Assembly: GCA_013695885.1 (NCBI GenBank)
Contig: JACCZP010000180.1
Location: forward strand, 1 to 7,593
Reading direction: 5' to 3'
DNA length: 7,593 bases
From: Thermoleophilaceae bacterium
GTDB lineage: Bacteria; Actinomycetota; Thermoleophilia; Solirubrobacterales; Thermoleophilaceae
The translations under genes were made by a program, and so were the position numbers. Each line of letters starts with the position of its first letter. The first letter of the stretch is position 1. The notes under the pieces were generated by a model. That model made no database searches, had not been told where the DNA came from, and worked only from the letters and a program-made list of their open reading frames with translations. Of this stretch, positions 1 through 6,167 are shown piece after piece.

Positions 1-482
1 GTCGCGATCGTTCGGCGGTACTCGTCGCGGTCGGGGAGCCCGAGCTCATAGCGCAGGGCGAGCGACTCGATCTCCTTGGGGAGCGCCATCCCCTCTCCGC
101 AGAGAACGACGGTGGACAGCCTCCCGGGGCGCGCGAAGCGGTCGGCGAGCTCCCGCAGCTCCCTGATCATGAAGGGAGCGGTCAGGTGGCGCGCGAAGTC
201 CTTGAGCAGGAAGATGGCCTCGACGGTGAGCCCGGCCATGTTCCCGAGCAGCTTCTGGGGGTCCTCGGTCCCGTACACCGGGCGCTCCCCCGAGGCGCCG
301 ACGAGCCCCCGCGTGATGCTCCACTCGAACACCGGCACGCGGAGGTCCGCCCCCACCGACGCGAGCATGGTCCGCACGCGATCCTCCTCGGCGGTCTCCA
401 CGGCGATGACCGGGTGCCGGGAGAGCACGAGGGTCTTGACCTCGTGGACCACGCTCGCTGATGTCTCCCTCGCGGCGAGCAT
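1..482 (-). CDS. Ycf46-type AAA ATPase, N-terminal part (runs off left edge)
   Basis: About 160 codons are visible; the gene continues past base 1, so the AAA ATPase core with Walker motifs is not seen. The visible part resembles the N-terminal domain of Ycf46-like AAA proteins, which reads roughly as 'sites of the form RHPVIAVET-EED, then VFEWSITRGL, VYGTEDP, AIFLLKDFARHL, VIRELREL, LPKEIE and LPDRDEY'. Here RHPVIAVETAEED, VPVFEWSITRGLV, RPVYGTEDPQKLL and EAIFLLKDFARHL appear in that order. The cellular role of the family is poorly defined. The start is uncertain: ATG at 482 has no Shine-Dalgarno, while GTG at 452 has AGGGAG 12 nt upstream and gives a compact N-terminus like the family's. 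It follows the AT-hook/winged-helix gene by 60 nt in the same frame, with only that gene's TAG between them. Family call is from recognition, moderately sure. Confidence 0.72.
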   Translation of the reverse strand, partial: MLAARETSASVVHEVKTLVLSRHPVIAVETAEEDRVRTMLASVGADLRVPVFEWSITRGLVGASGERPVYGTEDPQKLLGNMAGLTVEAIFLLKDFARHLTAPFMIRELRELADRFARPGRLSTVVLCGEGMALPKEIESLALRYELGLPDRDEYRRTIA

Positions 483-542
483 GGTTCTGGCCAGGCCATC
501 GGCCGGCTGGCCGTTCGGCTTGAGGAGGGCCGTATCGAGGCG

Positions 543-1052
543 CTACACGGAGCGCTCGGCTCCGTCGAACCCGCCTTCCGCCTGGGTCGCCACCGGAGGC
601 TCTCCGCTCGAGCCGTCGAGAGGCGCCTCGATCACCTCGGCGCCCGCGGCGGGGGCTGCCGCCACCGCCGGTACGAAGCCGCGCCCCTCCTTCGCGATCG
701 TGCCCTCACGCTGAAGCGTGGCCGACACCCGGTACAGGTAGTTCGGCTCGATGGAGAGCTCGGTGGCCGCTTCGGAGATCGAGATGCCGGGACGCTGCTC
801 GACCAGCGCGAGGAACTGATCCGAGCGAGTCGGCTGGCCCTTGGGTGGCCGGCCCCGGCGCGGACGCCCTCCGCTCGGCCGGCCCTTGCCGGAACCTCGC
901 CGCCGCCCGCTTCCCGCGACGCGGCCGCCTCCGACCTGCTCGAGGGCGGATATGGCCGACTCGATCTGGTTCAGCTCCTCCACGAGCGGACGTAGCTCGT
1001 CGCGCCTCTGCTTCAGCTCGGTCAGGAGCCTGCTCACTGTCTCCGTGGCCAT
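543..1052 (-). CDS. Coiled-coil, AT-hook and winged-helix DNA-binding protein of unknown target
   Basis: Predicted 169-residue cytoplasmic DNA-binding protein; I recognise the architecture but no named gene. Residues 1-40 are a charged heptad-like helix (TELKQRRDELRPLVEEL) likely to form a dimerising coiled coil. Residues 42-75 are a Gly/Arg/Pro/Lys linker with three GRP cores (around 57, 62 and 67), the last within RPRRGRPPKG, a near-ideal AT-hook for AT-rich minor groove. Residues 77-128 look like a winged helix: SDQFLALVEQRPGISISEAA, then a recognition-helix-like NYLYRVSATLQREG and a wing (TIAKEGRGF). The last 40 residues are Ala/Gly/Glu-rich and probably disordered. The ATG at 1052 was chosen because GAGGGG lies 5 nt upstream; a GTG at 1085 lacks such a site. 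A nucleoid-associated or local repressor role is inference. Confidence 0.85.
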   Translation of the reverse strand: MATETVSRLLTELKQRRDELRPLVEELNQIESAISALEQVGGGRVAGSGRRRGSGKGRPSGGRPRRGRPPKGQPTRSDQFLALVEQRPGISISEAATELSIEPNYLYRVSATLQREGTIAKEGRGFVPAVAAAPAAGAEVIEAPLDGSSGEPPVATQAEGGFDGAERSV

Positions 1053-1179
1053 GTGGTCCCCTCGGTTACGAGTTCTCGGTTGCACTCCCTAATGTAAGGA
1101 GGAATAGACAGTACAGTACCAGGCCAAGAGTTACCGCTTAGTACAGATAAGTGAAACGGGCCGTGTGGGAAGCCTCTGG
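1053..1179 (-). promoter_or_regulatory. AT-richer intergenic region with repeated CTGTACT, probable promoter/operator
   Basis: This 127-nt gap separates sigH from the AT-hook gene and is visibly less GC-rich than the rest. On the minus strand CTGTACT occurs at 1146-1140 and again at 1116-1110, exactly 30 nt apart (about three helical turns). The second copy sits in GGTACTGTACTGTC, which contains the odd palindrome GTAC-T-GTAC. A TACATT at 1096-1091 could be a -10 box, but no good -35 lies at the right distance, so the promoter is only suggested. Autoregulation by the downstream DNA-binding protein is inference. Confidence 0.4.
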
Positions 1180-1830
1180 TCAGGCGAAGACCGCGCGCGA
1201 CCCGAGGTGGGCGCCGACCTTGCGCTTGACCCGTTGCAGGGCGTTGTCCACCGTCTTCGCGTCGCAGGCGAGCCGCTCGGCGATCACCTCGTAGGCGTGC
1301 CCGTCGAGGTAGAAGGACAGCACCGAGCTCTCGAGGTCGGACAGGACGGTCGAGAGGCACGTCACCAGGCTCCTGAGCTCCTCGGTGGAGATCGCCTGGT
1401 TGGCCGGCTCGCGTGAAGAGGGTCCCGCGAGCGTCTCGTCGAGGGTTGGCTCGTCTCCCGCCGCCACGGCAGGCGTGCCGGAGAAGGAGATGTACTGGTT
1501 CAGTGGAGTGTGCTTGTTGCGGGTGGCGGTCTTCACCGCAGTGATGATCTGCCTTGTGATGCACAGCTCCGCGAAGTTGCGGAAGCTCGACTCCCGGTCG
1601 GTGCGGTAGTCACGCACGGCCTTGTACAGCCCGACGAGCCCTTCCTGGATGAGGTCGTCGGAGTCGCCACCGATCAGGAAGTACGACGACGCCTTGAGGC
1701 GCACGAAGCCGTGGTAGCGGCGGATGATCCGGTCGTAGGCGTCGGTCCTCCCGCTCTTGGCGAGGGCGACGAGGTACAGGTCGTCGAGGCGGACCTCGAC
1801 GGAGCGGGGCGAGACGGCGGAGACGGCCAC
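1180..1830 (-). CDS. sigH: RNA polymerase sigma factor, SigH (Spo0H)-like
   Basis: Sigma-70-family factor of 216 residues, the usual size for the Bacillus Spo0H/SigH group. It would direct RNA polymerase core to an alternative promoter class; in Bacillus that is stationary-phase and early sporulation genes, but the regulon here cannot be read from sequence. Region 2 spans about residues 28-107: FVRLKASSYFLIGGDSDDLI, the core-binding QEGLVGLYKAVRDY, and the -10 recognising CITRQIITAVKTATRNKHTP, nearly identical in pattern to Spo0H. Region 4 spans about 150-208 with the helix-turn-helix AYEVIAERLACDAKTVDNAL followed by QRVKRK. Start: GTG at 1836 has GGAGGG only 1 nt upstream, whereas GTG at 1830 is 7 nt from it, so 1830 is preferred (the alternative adds two residues). 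It lies downstream of rlmB as in Bacillus. No anti-sigma gene is seen nearby. Confidence 0.93.
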   Translation of the reverse strand: MAVSAVSPRSVEVRLDDLYLVALAKSGRTDAYDRIIRRYHGFVRLKASSYFLIGGDSDDLIQEGLVGLYKAVRDYRTDRESSFRNFAELCITRQIITAVKTATRNKHTPLNQYISFSGTPAVAAGDEPTLDETLAGPSSREPANQAISTEELRSLVTCLSTVLSDLESSVLSFYLDGHAYEVIAERLACDAKTVDNALQRVKRKVGAHLGSRAVFA

Positions 1831-1837
1831 AGACACT

Positions 1838-1945
1838 CCCTCCGGACCCTTCGGGCCCTGAAGACGCGGCGTACCTACCTCCCCTATGACGCCAGTTGAA
1901 CACTGGACGAGGCTGGACTAACCCTCTAGTCCACCCTGAGCTACG
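1838..1945 (-). promoter_or_regulatory. Structured 5' leader of sigH with three hairpins and ribosome binding site
   Basis: Between the probable transcription start and sigH the transcript can form three hairpins in order: TGGACTA/TAGTCCA with a 6-nt loop (1933-1914); CCAGT/ACTGG with a 5-nt loop (1906-1892); and GGGCCC-GAA-GGGTCC with one G-U pair (1858-1844). The last directly abuts the ribosome binding site GGAGGG at 1843-1838. A second Shine-Dalgarno-like GGGGAGGT near 1886-1879 has no start codon at the right distance. The arrangement could tune sigH translation; I do not recognise a known riboswitch class. Confidence 0.45.
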
Positions 1946-1951
1946 TCGGGC

Positions 1952-1980
1952 AGTATGCGTCCTCGGCGTGGTTCTGTCAA
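1952..1980 (-). promoter_or_regulatory. Probable sigma-70-type promoter for sigH
   Basis: On the minus strand a perfect TTGACA (-35, 1980-1975) is followed after 17 nt by CATACT (-10, 1957-1952, four of six consensus bases including the key A and final T). The -35 box overlaps the TGA stop codon of rlmB. Transcription would start near 1945, giving sigH its own transcript with a leader of about 115 nt in addition to any read-through from the upstream operon. Confidence 0.6.
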
Positions 1981-2669
1981 CCACCGTGCCCGCGTGCCCG
2001 CAAGATCTCGTACAGAAGGGCGGCCGCGGTGGCCGAGACGTTGAGGGACTCGACCCGGCCGCAAAGGGGCAGGGATACCAGCTCGTCACACGCGGCGGAC
2101 ACCCTCGGCCGCAGGCCCCGGCCCTCCGCGCCGAGGACGATCACGACGCGTCCGGCGAAGTCCGGTCGTGTCCACGGCACGCCGGCATCGGAGGTGGCGC
2201 CGTAGCACCACGCCCCCTCCCGCTTCGCGTGCTCCAGGAAGTCCGCCAGGTTGCGGGTGCGCGCGACCGCGAGGTGCTCGACCGCCCCCGCCGAGGCACG
2301 GCACACCGCCGGGGTGACCTCGGCCGCCCGGCGCTCGGGGATCACGACGCCCGCCGCCCCGGTGCACTCGGCCGTGCGGCAGATCGCCCCCAGGTTGCCG
2401 GGATCCTGGACCTCGTCGAGGCAGACCACAAGGGCATCCTCAGGCTCGAGAAGACGTTCAGCCTGTGCGTAGGGATAGGGCTCGACCTTGGCGCACACAC
2501 CCTGGTGCTCGAACGAACCGCACCTCGCCTCGATCTCGTCGGGGCCCGCCCGCTCGGTGCCCGCCGGCAGCCAGGGCTCGCGTGCCGCGCGGTCCGTGGC
2601 CCACACCTCCAGCACCCGCCGGCGCCCGCGAAGGGCCTCGTACACCGGGTTGCGGCCGTAGACGATCAG
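1977..2669 (-). CDS. rlmB: 23S rRNA 2'-O-methyltransferase, RlmB/TrmH (SpoU) family
   Basis: SpoU-family (SPOUT, trefoil-knot) methyltransferase that in E. coli transfers methyl from S-adenosylmethionine to the 2'-O of G2251 in 23S rRNA. About 230 residues, close to E. coli RlmB (243). The N-terminal substrate-binding part begins with LIVYGRNPVYEALRG. The methyltransferase domain holds motif 1 (DPGNLGAICRTAE, residues 89-101), motif 2 (VIVLGAEGRGL, 176-186) and motif 3 (LPLCGRVESLNVSAT, 200-214), with the catalytic Arg in NLGAICR and the SLNVS cofactor-binding turn. The start is unusual: there is no in-frame ATG, GTG or TTG near the conserved N-terminus. CTG at 2669 or ATC at 2666 fits the family; the next in-frame GTG (2846) would overlap cysS and add 59 shadow-like residues. 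No Shine-Dalgarno is visible. It follows cysS by 55 nt, as in Mycobacterium. The family is sure; the exact target nucleotide is inferred. Confidence 0.92.
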   Translation of the reverse strand: MIVYGRNPVYEALRGRRRVLEVWATDRAAREPWLPAGTERAGPDEIEARCGSFEHQGVCAKVEPYPYAQAERLLEPEDALVVCLDEVQDPGNLGAICRTAECTGAAGVVIPERRAAEVTPAVCRASAGAVEHLAVARTRNLADFLEHAKREGAWCYGATSDAGVPWTRPDFAGRVVIVLGAEGRGLRPRVSAACDELVSLPLCGRVESLNVSATAAALLYEILRARGHGG

Positions 2670-2724
2670 ACGAGCTGGCCGGAGCCGGGACCGAGGTCGA
2701 TCGGCGGACGGGGGCTGGGCCCGG

Positions 2725-4104
2725 TCACCGGACGGGCAGGAGCTGCGGACCCTGTGGGGTGTCGCGGACTTCCCACCCGAGCGTCCTGAGGTCCTCGCGC
2801 CGGAGGTCGGCCTCCGCGAAGTCGCCGTCCGCCCGAGCCCTCTCACGGGCGACCAGCAGCCGCTCGACCTGCGGCGGAGGGCCACCCTGCGCGGTCCCCG
2901 GACGATCGAGCAGGGCCTCGAGCCCAAGGGTCCACAACATGTCGCGCAGCCGCCCCACGCCCGGGCGCTCGCCGGCGTCGGCGCGGCGGTTGGCCTCCCC
3001 GACCCAGTCGAACAGGACGGCACGGGCGGCGGGGGTGTTGAAGTCGTCAGCCAGGGCGTCGAAAAAGCGATCGACGTAGGTGTCGAGCCCCTGGGGCTCG
3101 GGCCCCTCCGGGTCGAGACGCCGGGACAGCTCCTCGATCCTCCCCACCGACCGCCGAGCCTCCTCGAGGGCTTCGGGCGAGAACGCGATCGGCTGGCGGT
3201 AGTGGCCGCTGACCATGTACATCACGAGCGCGTCGCGCCCGGACTGGTCGAGCGCGCCCGCCAGCGAGCGGATGTTGCCCAGCGACTTCGACATCTTCTC
3301 GTCCTCGAAGCGGATCATCCCGTTGTGCATCCACAGGCGGGCGAGCGGCGCTCCGCGCCCGGCCTCCGTCTGGGCGATCTCGTTCTCGTGGTGGGGGAAG
3401 ACCAGGTCGGACCCGCCACCGTGGATCTCGAAGTCGAGGCCGAGGATGTGCTCGGCCATGGCGGAGCACTCGATGTGCCACCCCGGGCGGCCCTCCCCCC
3501 ACGGTGACGGCCATGCGGTGTCCTCGCCCTCCTTGTGCGCCTTCCAAAGTGCGAAGTCCTGCGGACTCTCCTTGAGCCCCGGACGCGCGGGGTCGTCGTC
3601 CTCTCCCTGCACCATGTCGTCGAGCGGCCGGTTCGACAGCTTGCCGTAGCCCGGGTGGGAGCGCACGCGGAAGTACACATCGCCACCGGCCTCGTAGGCA
3701 TGCCCGCGGTCGACCAGCGCGAGGATCAAGCCGACGATCTCCGGCACGCTCTCGGTGGCCAGCGGCTCGACGTCGGGGCGGCCGAGGCCGAGGCGGTCGG
3801 TGTCCGCGACGAAGGCGGCGGTCATCTGGCGCGCGAGGTCGGCGCTCGGGACCCCGGCGGCGAGGGCGGCGGCGTAGATCTTGTCGTTGACGTCGGTCAC
3901 GTTCTCCACGAACAGCACATCGTGGCCCTCGTGCTCGAGGAAGCGCTTGAGCAGGGAGAAGACCACGAACGGCCGCGCGTTCCCCACGTGCACCCGTTCG
4001 TAGACCGTCGGGCCGCAGGCGTATATCCCCACTCGGCCCGGCTGCCGGGGCTCGAGCGTGCGGAGCTCGCCGCTCAGCGTGTCGTGGAGGCGGATGTCTC
4101 GCAC
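2725..4104 (-). CDS. cysS: Cysteinyl-tRNA synthetase
   Basis: Class I aminoacyl-tRNA synthetase that charges tRNA-Cys with cysteine using ATP, in the cytoplasm. Length of 459 residues matches bacterial CysRS (E. coli 461). The HIGH-type signature is HVGN (39-42) and the KMSKS loop is at 270-274 (DEKMSKSLGN). The Zn-binding cysteine-discrimination site is complete: C30 in YACGPTVY, C213 in GWHIECSAMAEH, and H238 and E242 in FPHHENEIAQ. The anticodon-binding C-terminal region runs from about 330 to the end. KMSKS, length and the full C-terminus favour CysRS rather than the shorter mycothiol ligase MshC. The GTG start at 4104 lies 7 nt after the ispF stop, so translation is probably coupled; the upstream GTAGG is only a weak ribosome binding site. 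Nothing is missing or broken. Confidence 0.97.
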   Translation of the reverse strand: MRDIRLHDTLSGELRTLEPRQPGRVGIYACGPTVYERVHVGNARPFVVFSLLKRFLEHEGHDVLFVENVTDVNDKIYAAALAAGVPSADLARQMTAAFVADTDRLGLGRPDVEPLATESVPEIVGLILALVDRGHAYEAGGDVYFRVRSHPGYGKLSNRPLDDMVQGEDDDPARPGLKESPQDFALWKAHKEGEDTAWPSPWGEGRPGWHIECSAMAEHILGLDFEIHGGGSDLVFPHHENEIAQTEAGRGAPLARLWMHNGMIRFEDEKMSKSLGNIRSLAGALDQSGRDALVMYMVSGHYRQPIAFSPEALEEARRSVGRIEELSRRLDPEGPEPQGLDTYVDRFFDALADDFNTPAARAVLFDWVGEANRRADAGERPGVGRLRDMLWTLGLEALLDRPGTAQGGPPPQVERLLVARERARADGDFAEADLRREDLRTLGWEVRDTPQGPQLLPVR

Positions 4105-4111
4105 GCCTACG

Positions 4112-4597
4112 TCAGTCCGCGCGCTCGAGGCTCGCCACGGCGTGCGCGGCCATGCCCTCGCCGCGTCCGATGAAGCCCATCCCCTCGTTGGTGGAGAACT
4201 TCACGTTCACGCACAGCGGGGCGAGCCCGGCGGCCTCGGCCAACGAGAGGCGGATCGCATCGCGGTGCGGAGAGAGCTTCGGAGCCTCGGCGATCACCGT
4301 CGCGTCGACGTGACAGACCCGCCAGCCGTGGTCGTCGAGGAAGGTGCAGACCTCGCTCAGGAGCAGCATCGAGTCGGCGTCGCGGTAGCGCTCGTCGGTG
4401 TCCGGGAAGTGCTGGCCGATGTCGCCGAGCCCCGCGGCGCCGAGGAGGGCGTCGATCACGGCGTGAGCCAGGACGTCGGCGTCGGAGTGGCCGATGAGGC
4501 CACGCTCGGCGTCGGCGATCTCCACCCCTCCGAGCACCAGGCGGCGCCCTTCGACGAGCCGGTGGGAGTCGTACCCGATCCCGGCCCGGGCGCTCAC
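4112..4597 (-). CDS. ispF: 2-C-methyl-D-erythritol 2,4-cyclodiphosphate synthase
   Basis: Cyclises CDP-methylerythritol 2-phosphate to methylerythritol cyclodiphosphate with release of CMP, a step of the MEP isoprenoid pathway; the enzyme is a homotrimer with metal-containing sites between subunits. The 161 residues match the family (about 160). GIGYDSHRL carries metal ligands D10 and H12; the third ligand is H45 in DADVLAHAVIDALLG. HSDAD (37-41) and DIGQHFPD (59-66) are the other family signatures. The C-terminal STNEGMGFIGRGEG (135-148) is the nucleotide-binding motif in a commonly seen TNEG version. The GTG start overlaps the PHP gene stop as GTGA, with GGAG 9 nt upstream, which points to coupled translation. 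ispD lies one gene upstream; ispE is not in the window. Confidence 0.97.
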   Translation of the reverse strand: MSARAGIGYDSHRLVEGRRLVLGGVEIADAERGLIGHSDADVLAHAVIDALLGAAGLGDIGQHFPDTDERYRDADSMLLLSEVCTFLDDHGWRVCHVDATVIAEAPKLSPHRDAIRLSLAEAAGLAPLCVNVKFSTNEGMGFIGRGEGMAAHAVASLERAD

Positions 4598-5424
4598 CCG
4601 AGCGGCTCCATCCGCCGGCGGCGGCCCTCGAACACCGCGACCTCCTCCACCCCTGCCTCCATCACCATCTCCACCGCCTCCTCGTAGCGGTAGGCGAGCT
4701 GGTCCGGGGCGTGGGCGTCGGAGGAGAGCGTGACCGGACGGCCGGCCTCAAGGCACATCTCGAGGAAGCCGACGGCGGGATAGATCTCGCCGACGGGCTT
4801 GCGCAAGCCTGCGGTGGAGACCTCGATCGCGACGTCGGAGTCCGCGATCGCCTCCATCGCGAGATCGTAGAAGCGGCGGAGGTCGCCGCTCGGCTGCGGT
4901 CGCTGCGGACCCCACATCTTCACGAGGTCGGGATGGGCGAGCACGTCGAACAGCCCGCTGCGCGCCGCCTCGGCCAGCGTCTCGAAGTAGCGCCGCCACA
5001 CCCGGTCGGGATCGGCGCCCGCACGCCAGACGTCCCAGTCCCCGCCCATGTCCACCGCCTGGGCGCCGAGGAAGTGGACCGAGCCGAGCACGTAGTCGAA
5101 GTCCCGGCTCTCTAGGAAAGTCGCGGTCCGATCCTCGCGGCCCGGCACGAAGTCGGCCTCGATCCCCAGGGCCAGCGGCGTCCGATCGCGGACGAACTCG
5201 CAGTACTCGTCGAGATCGTCGACCGCGTTCTCACGCCAGAACGGGTGGTCCCACACGTCGAGGGCCTGAACGAAGCGGTGCATGTGCTCGGAGACGCCGA
5301 GCGCGCCGATTCCACGCTCGGCGGCCACCGTCGTGTAGCGCTCGACGTTGGCCGGGGTGAAGTGCTCCTCGGCCGTCGCGCCCACATCGTCGCGGCGCAG
5401 GTGGACGTGGAGGTCGGTGAGCAT
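4594..5424 (-). CDS. PHP-domain phosphoesterase, histidinol-phosphatase (HisJ/HisK) type
   Basis: 276-residue protein of the polymerase and histidinol phosphatase (PHP) superfamily, a metal-dependent phosphoesterase fold. Expected metal ligands are all present: H6 and H8 in DLHVH, E46-H47 in VSEHMH, E89 in GIEADF, H117 in GSVHFLG, H164 in VLAHPDLVK, and D236/H238 in SSDAH. Length and motif order fit HisJ-type histidinol-phosphate phosphatase, which makes histidinol in histidine synthesis. No histidine genes are seen nearby, so another phosphate ester is possible. It sits between ispD (17-nt gap) and ispF (4-nt overlap), strongly suggesting co-translation with MEP genes. ATG at 5424 starts the conserved LTDLHVH directly; no clear Shine-Dalgarno precedes it. 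Superfamily is sure, substrate is not. Confidence 0.88.
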   Translation of the reverse strand: MLTDLHVHLRRDDVGATAEEHFTPANVERYTTVAAERGIGALGVSEHMHRFVQALDVWDHPFWRENAVDDLDEYCEFVRDRTPLALGIEADFVPGREDRTATFLESRDFDYVLGSVHFLGAQAVDMGGDWDVWRAGADPDRVWRRYFETLAEAARSGLFDVLAHPDLVKMWGPQRPQPSGDLRRFYDLAMEAIADSDVAIEVSTAGLRKPVGEIYPAVGFLEMCLEAGRPVTLSSDAHAPDQLAYRYEEAVEMVMEAGVEEVAVFEGRRRRMEPLG

Positions 5425-5441
5425 CGTCGGGCGGGCTGGGC

Positions 5442-6107
5442 TCAGCCGCGAGGGGCGGCGCGGAGCTCGCGGTCGCCGAGCAGGGCCTCGGCCAGCGCCA
5501 GATCGACGGTGTTCGTGACCTTCAGATTCTCGGGCGGGGCCTCGACGAGCCTGACCACTCCGCCGGCGGCCTCGACGAGCGAGGAGTCGTCGGTGGCAGC
5601 GGCAAGGACGGCGTCGTCGACTCCCAGGGCCCGGTGGAGCGCGGCGGCGTCGAACACCTGCGGGGTCTGCACGCTCCAGAGGCCCGCGCGGGGGAGGGTG
5701 CGGACCACCGTGCCGTCATTGCCCGCCTCCTTTACCGTGTCGCTCATCGGTGAGGCGGCCACGGCGGCGTCACACCCGCCGGCGGCGAGCATGTCGAGGC
5801 AGCGCTGCACGAGCACCCGGGAGACGAGTGGCCGTGCGGCGTCGTGCACGACGGCCACGGTGGCCTCGGGGGCGGCCCGAAGCGCCTCACGGACGGACGC
5901 CGACCGCGAGGCCGCGCCGCGGACGCGGTCGGCACCGTGCTCGTAGCCGGCGGGAACGGCCACCACGACGCGGTCGCAGACCGTCTCGAGCACGTCGAGG
6001 CTCCACTCGAGCAGCGGCCTGCCTGCGCAGGCGGCGAACGCCTTGGGGCCGTCCGTCCCGAGGCGCTCGCCGCTCCCCGCGGCGGGCACGATCCCCACGA
6101 TCGCCAC
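5442..6107 (-). CDS. ispD: 2-C-methyl-D-erythritol 4-phosphate cytidylyltransferase
   Basis: Transfers CMP from CTP to methylerythritol 4-phosphate, forming CDP-methylerythritol, in the MEP isoprenoid pathway. The 221 residues match the usual length. PAAGSGERLG (8-17) with R15 and K22 (GPKAF) forms the CTP-binding loop and catalytic pair. VHDAARPLV (87-95), QTPQVF (147-152), TDDSSLVE (172-179) and NLKVT (194-198) are the remaining family motifs. The region around residues 64-72 reads GAASRSASV, a slightly divergent form of the usual GGxxRxxSV. The GTG at 6107 was chosen because it places the N-terminus just before the conserved VPAAGSG; two more in-frame GTGs follow within 20 nt and the ribosome binding site is weak, so the start may shift slightly. 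It follows carD by 60 nt, across a strong hairpin. Confidence 0.95.
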   Translation of the reverse strand: MAIVGIVPAAGSGERLGTDGPKAFAACAGRPLLEWSLDVLETVCDRVVVAVPAGYEHGADRVRGAASRSASVREALRAAPEATVAVVHDAARPLVSRVLVQRCLDMLAAGGCDAAVAASPMSDTVKEAGNDGTVVRTLPRAGLWSVQTPQVFDAAALHRALGVDDAVLAAATDDSSLVEAAGGVVRLVEAPPENLKVTNTVDLALAEALLGDRELRAAPRG

Positions 6108-6140
6108 CGACCCGAGCCCGCCCGCGGGGTACCGGGCGAA

Positions 6141-6166
6141 GACGCCGCGCGTGGGAGCGCGGCGCC
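6141..6166 (-). terminator. Strong GC hairpin between carD and ispD, possible terminator or attenuator
   Basis: Directly after the carD stop the minus-strand transcript can form CGCCGCGC-tcccac-GCGCGGCG, a perfect 8-bp stem (6164-6157 with 6150-6143), extendable by one G-U and one G-C pair. The tail reads TTCGCC with only two U, so it is not a classical intrinsic terminator. It may reduce read-through from carD into ispD or protect the carD 3' end. Confidence 0.45.
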
Positions 6167-6167
6167 C

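Noticed and set aside
1096..1102. AAGGAGG on the plus strand resembling a ribosome binding site
   Set aside because: No start codon follows at a usable distance on the plus strand and no conserved frame begins there.
1880..1960. tRNA-like stretch (GTAGCTCAG and GTGTTCAACTGG on the minus strand)
   Set aside because: No acceptor stem, no anticodon stem, and the T-arm-like part has a wrong loop; the stems fit simple leader hairpins better.
1896..2789. Plus-strand open frame of 297 codons opposite rlmB
   Set aside because: Arg/Pro/Gly-rich composition, no motif, and fully antisense to a well-conserved gene; typical of high-GC DNA.
1977..3023. Long minus-strand frame extending rlmB upstream into cysS
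   Set aside because: The extra part lies over the conserved cysS coding sequence and is Arg/Ser/Gly-rich shadow translation; the RlmB family begins at IVYGRNP.
2881..4104. Possibility that cysS is the mycothiol ligase MshC
   Set aside because: Full CysRS length, HVGN, KMSKS and all zinc ligands, and the rlmB-adjacent position match CysRS; MshC is shorter.
4176..4210. IspF motif reads TNEG instead of the E. coli TTEK
   Set aside because: The TNEG form is common in bacterial IspF, so it is not a sign of altered function.
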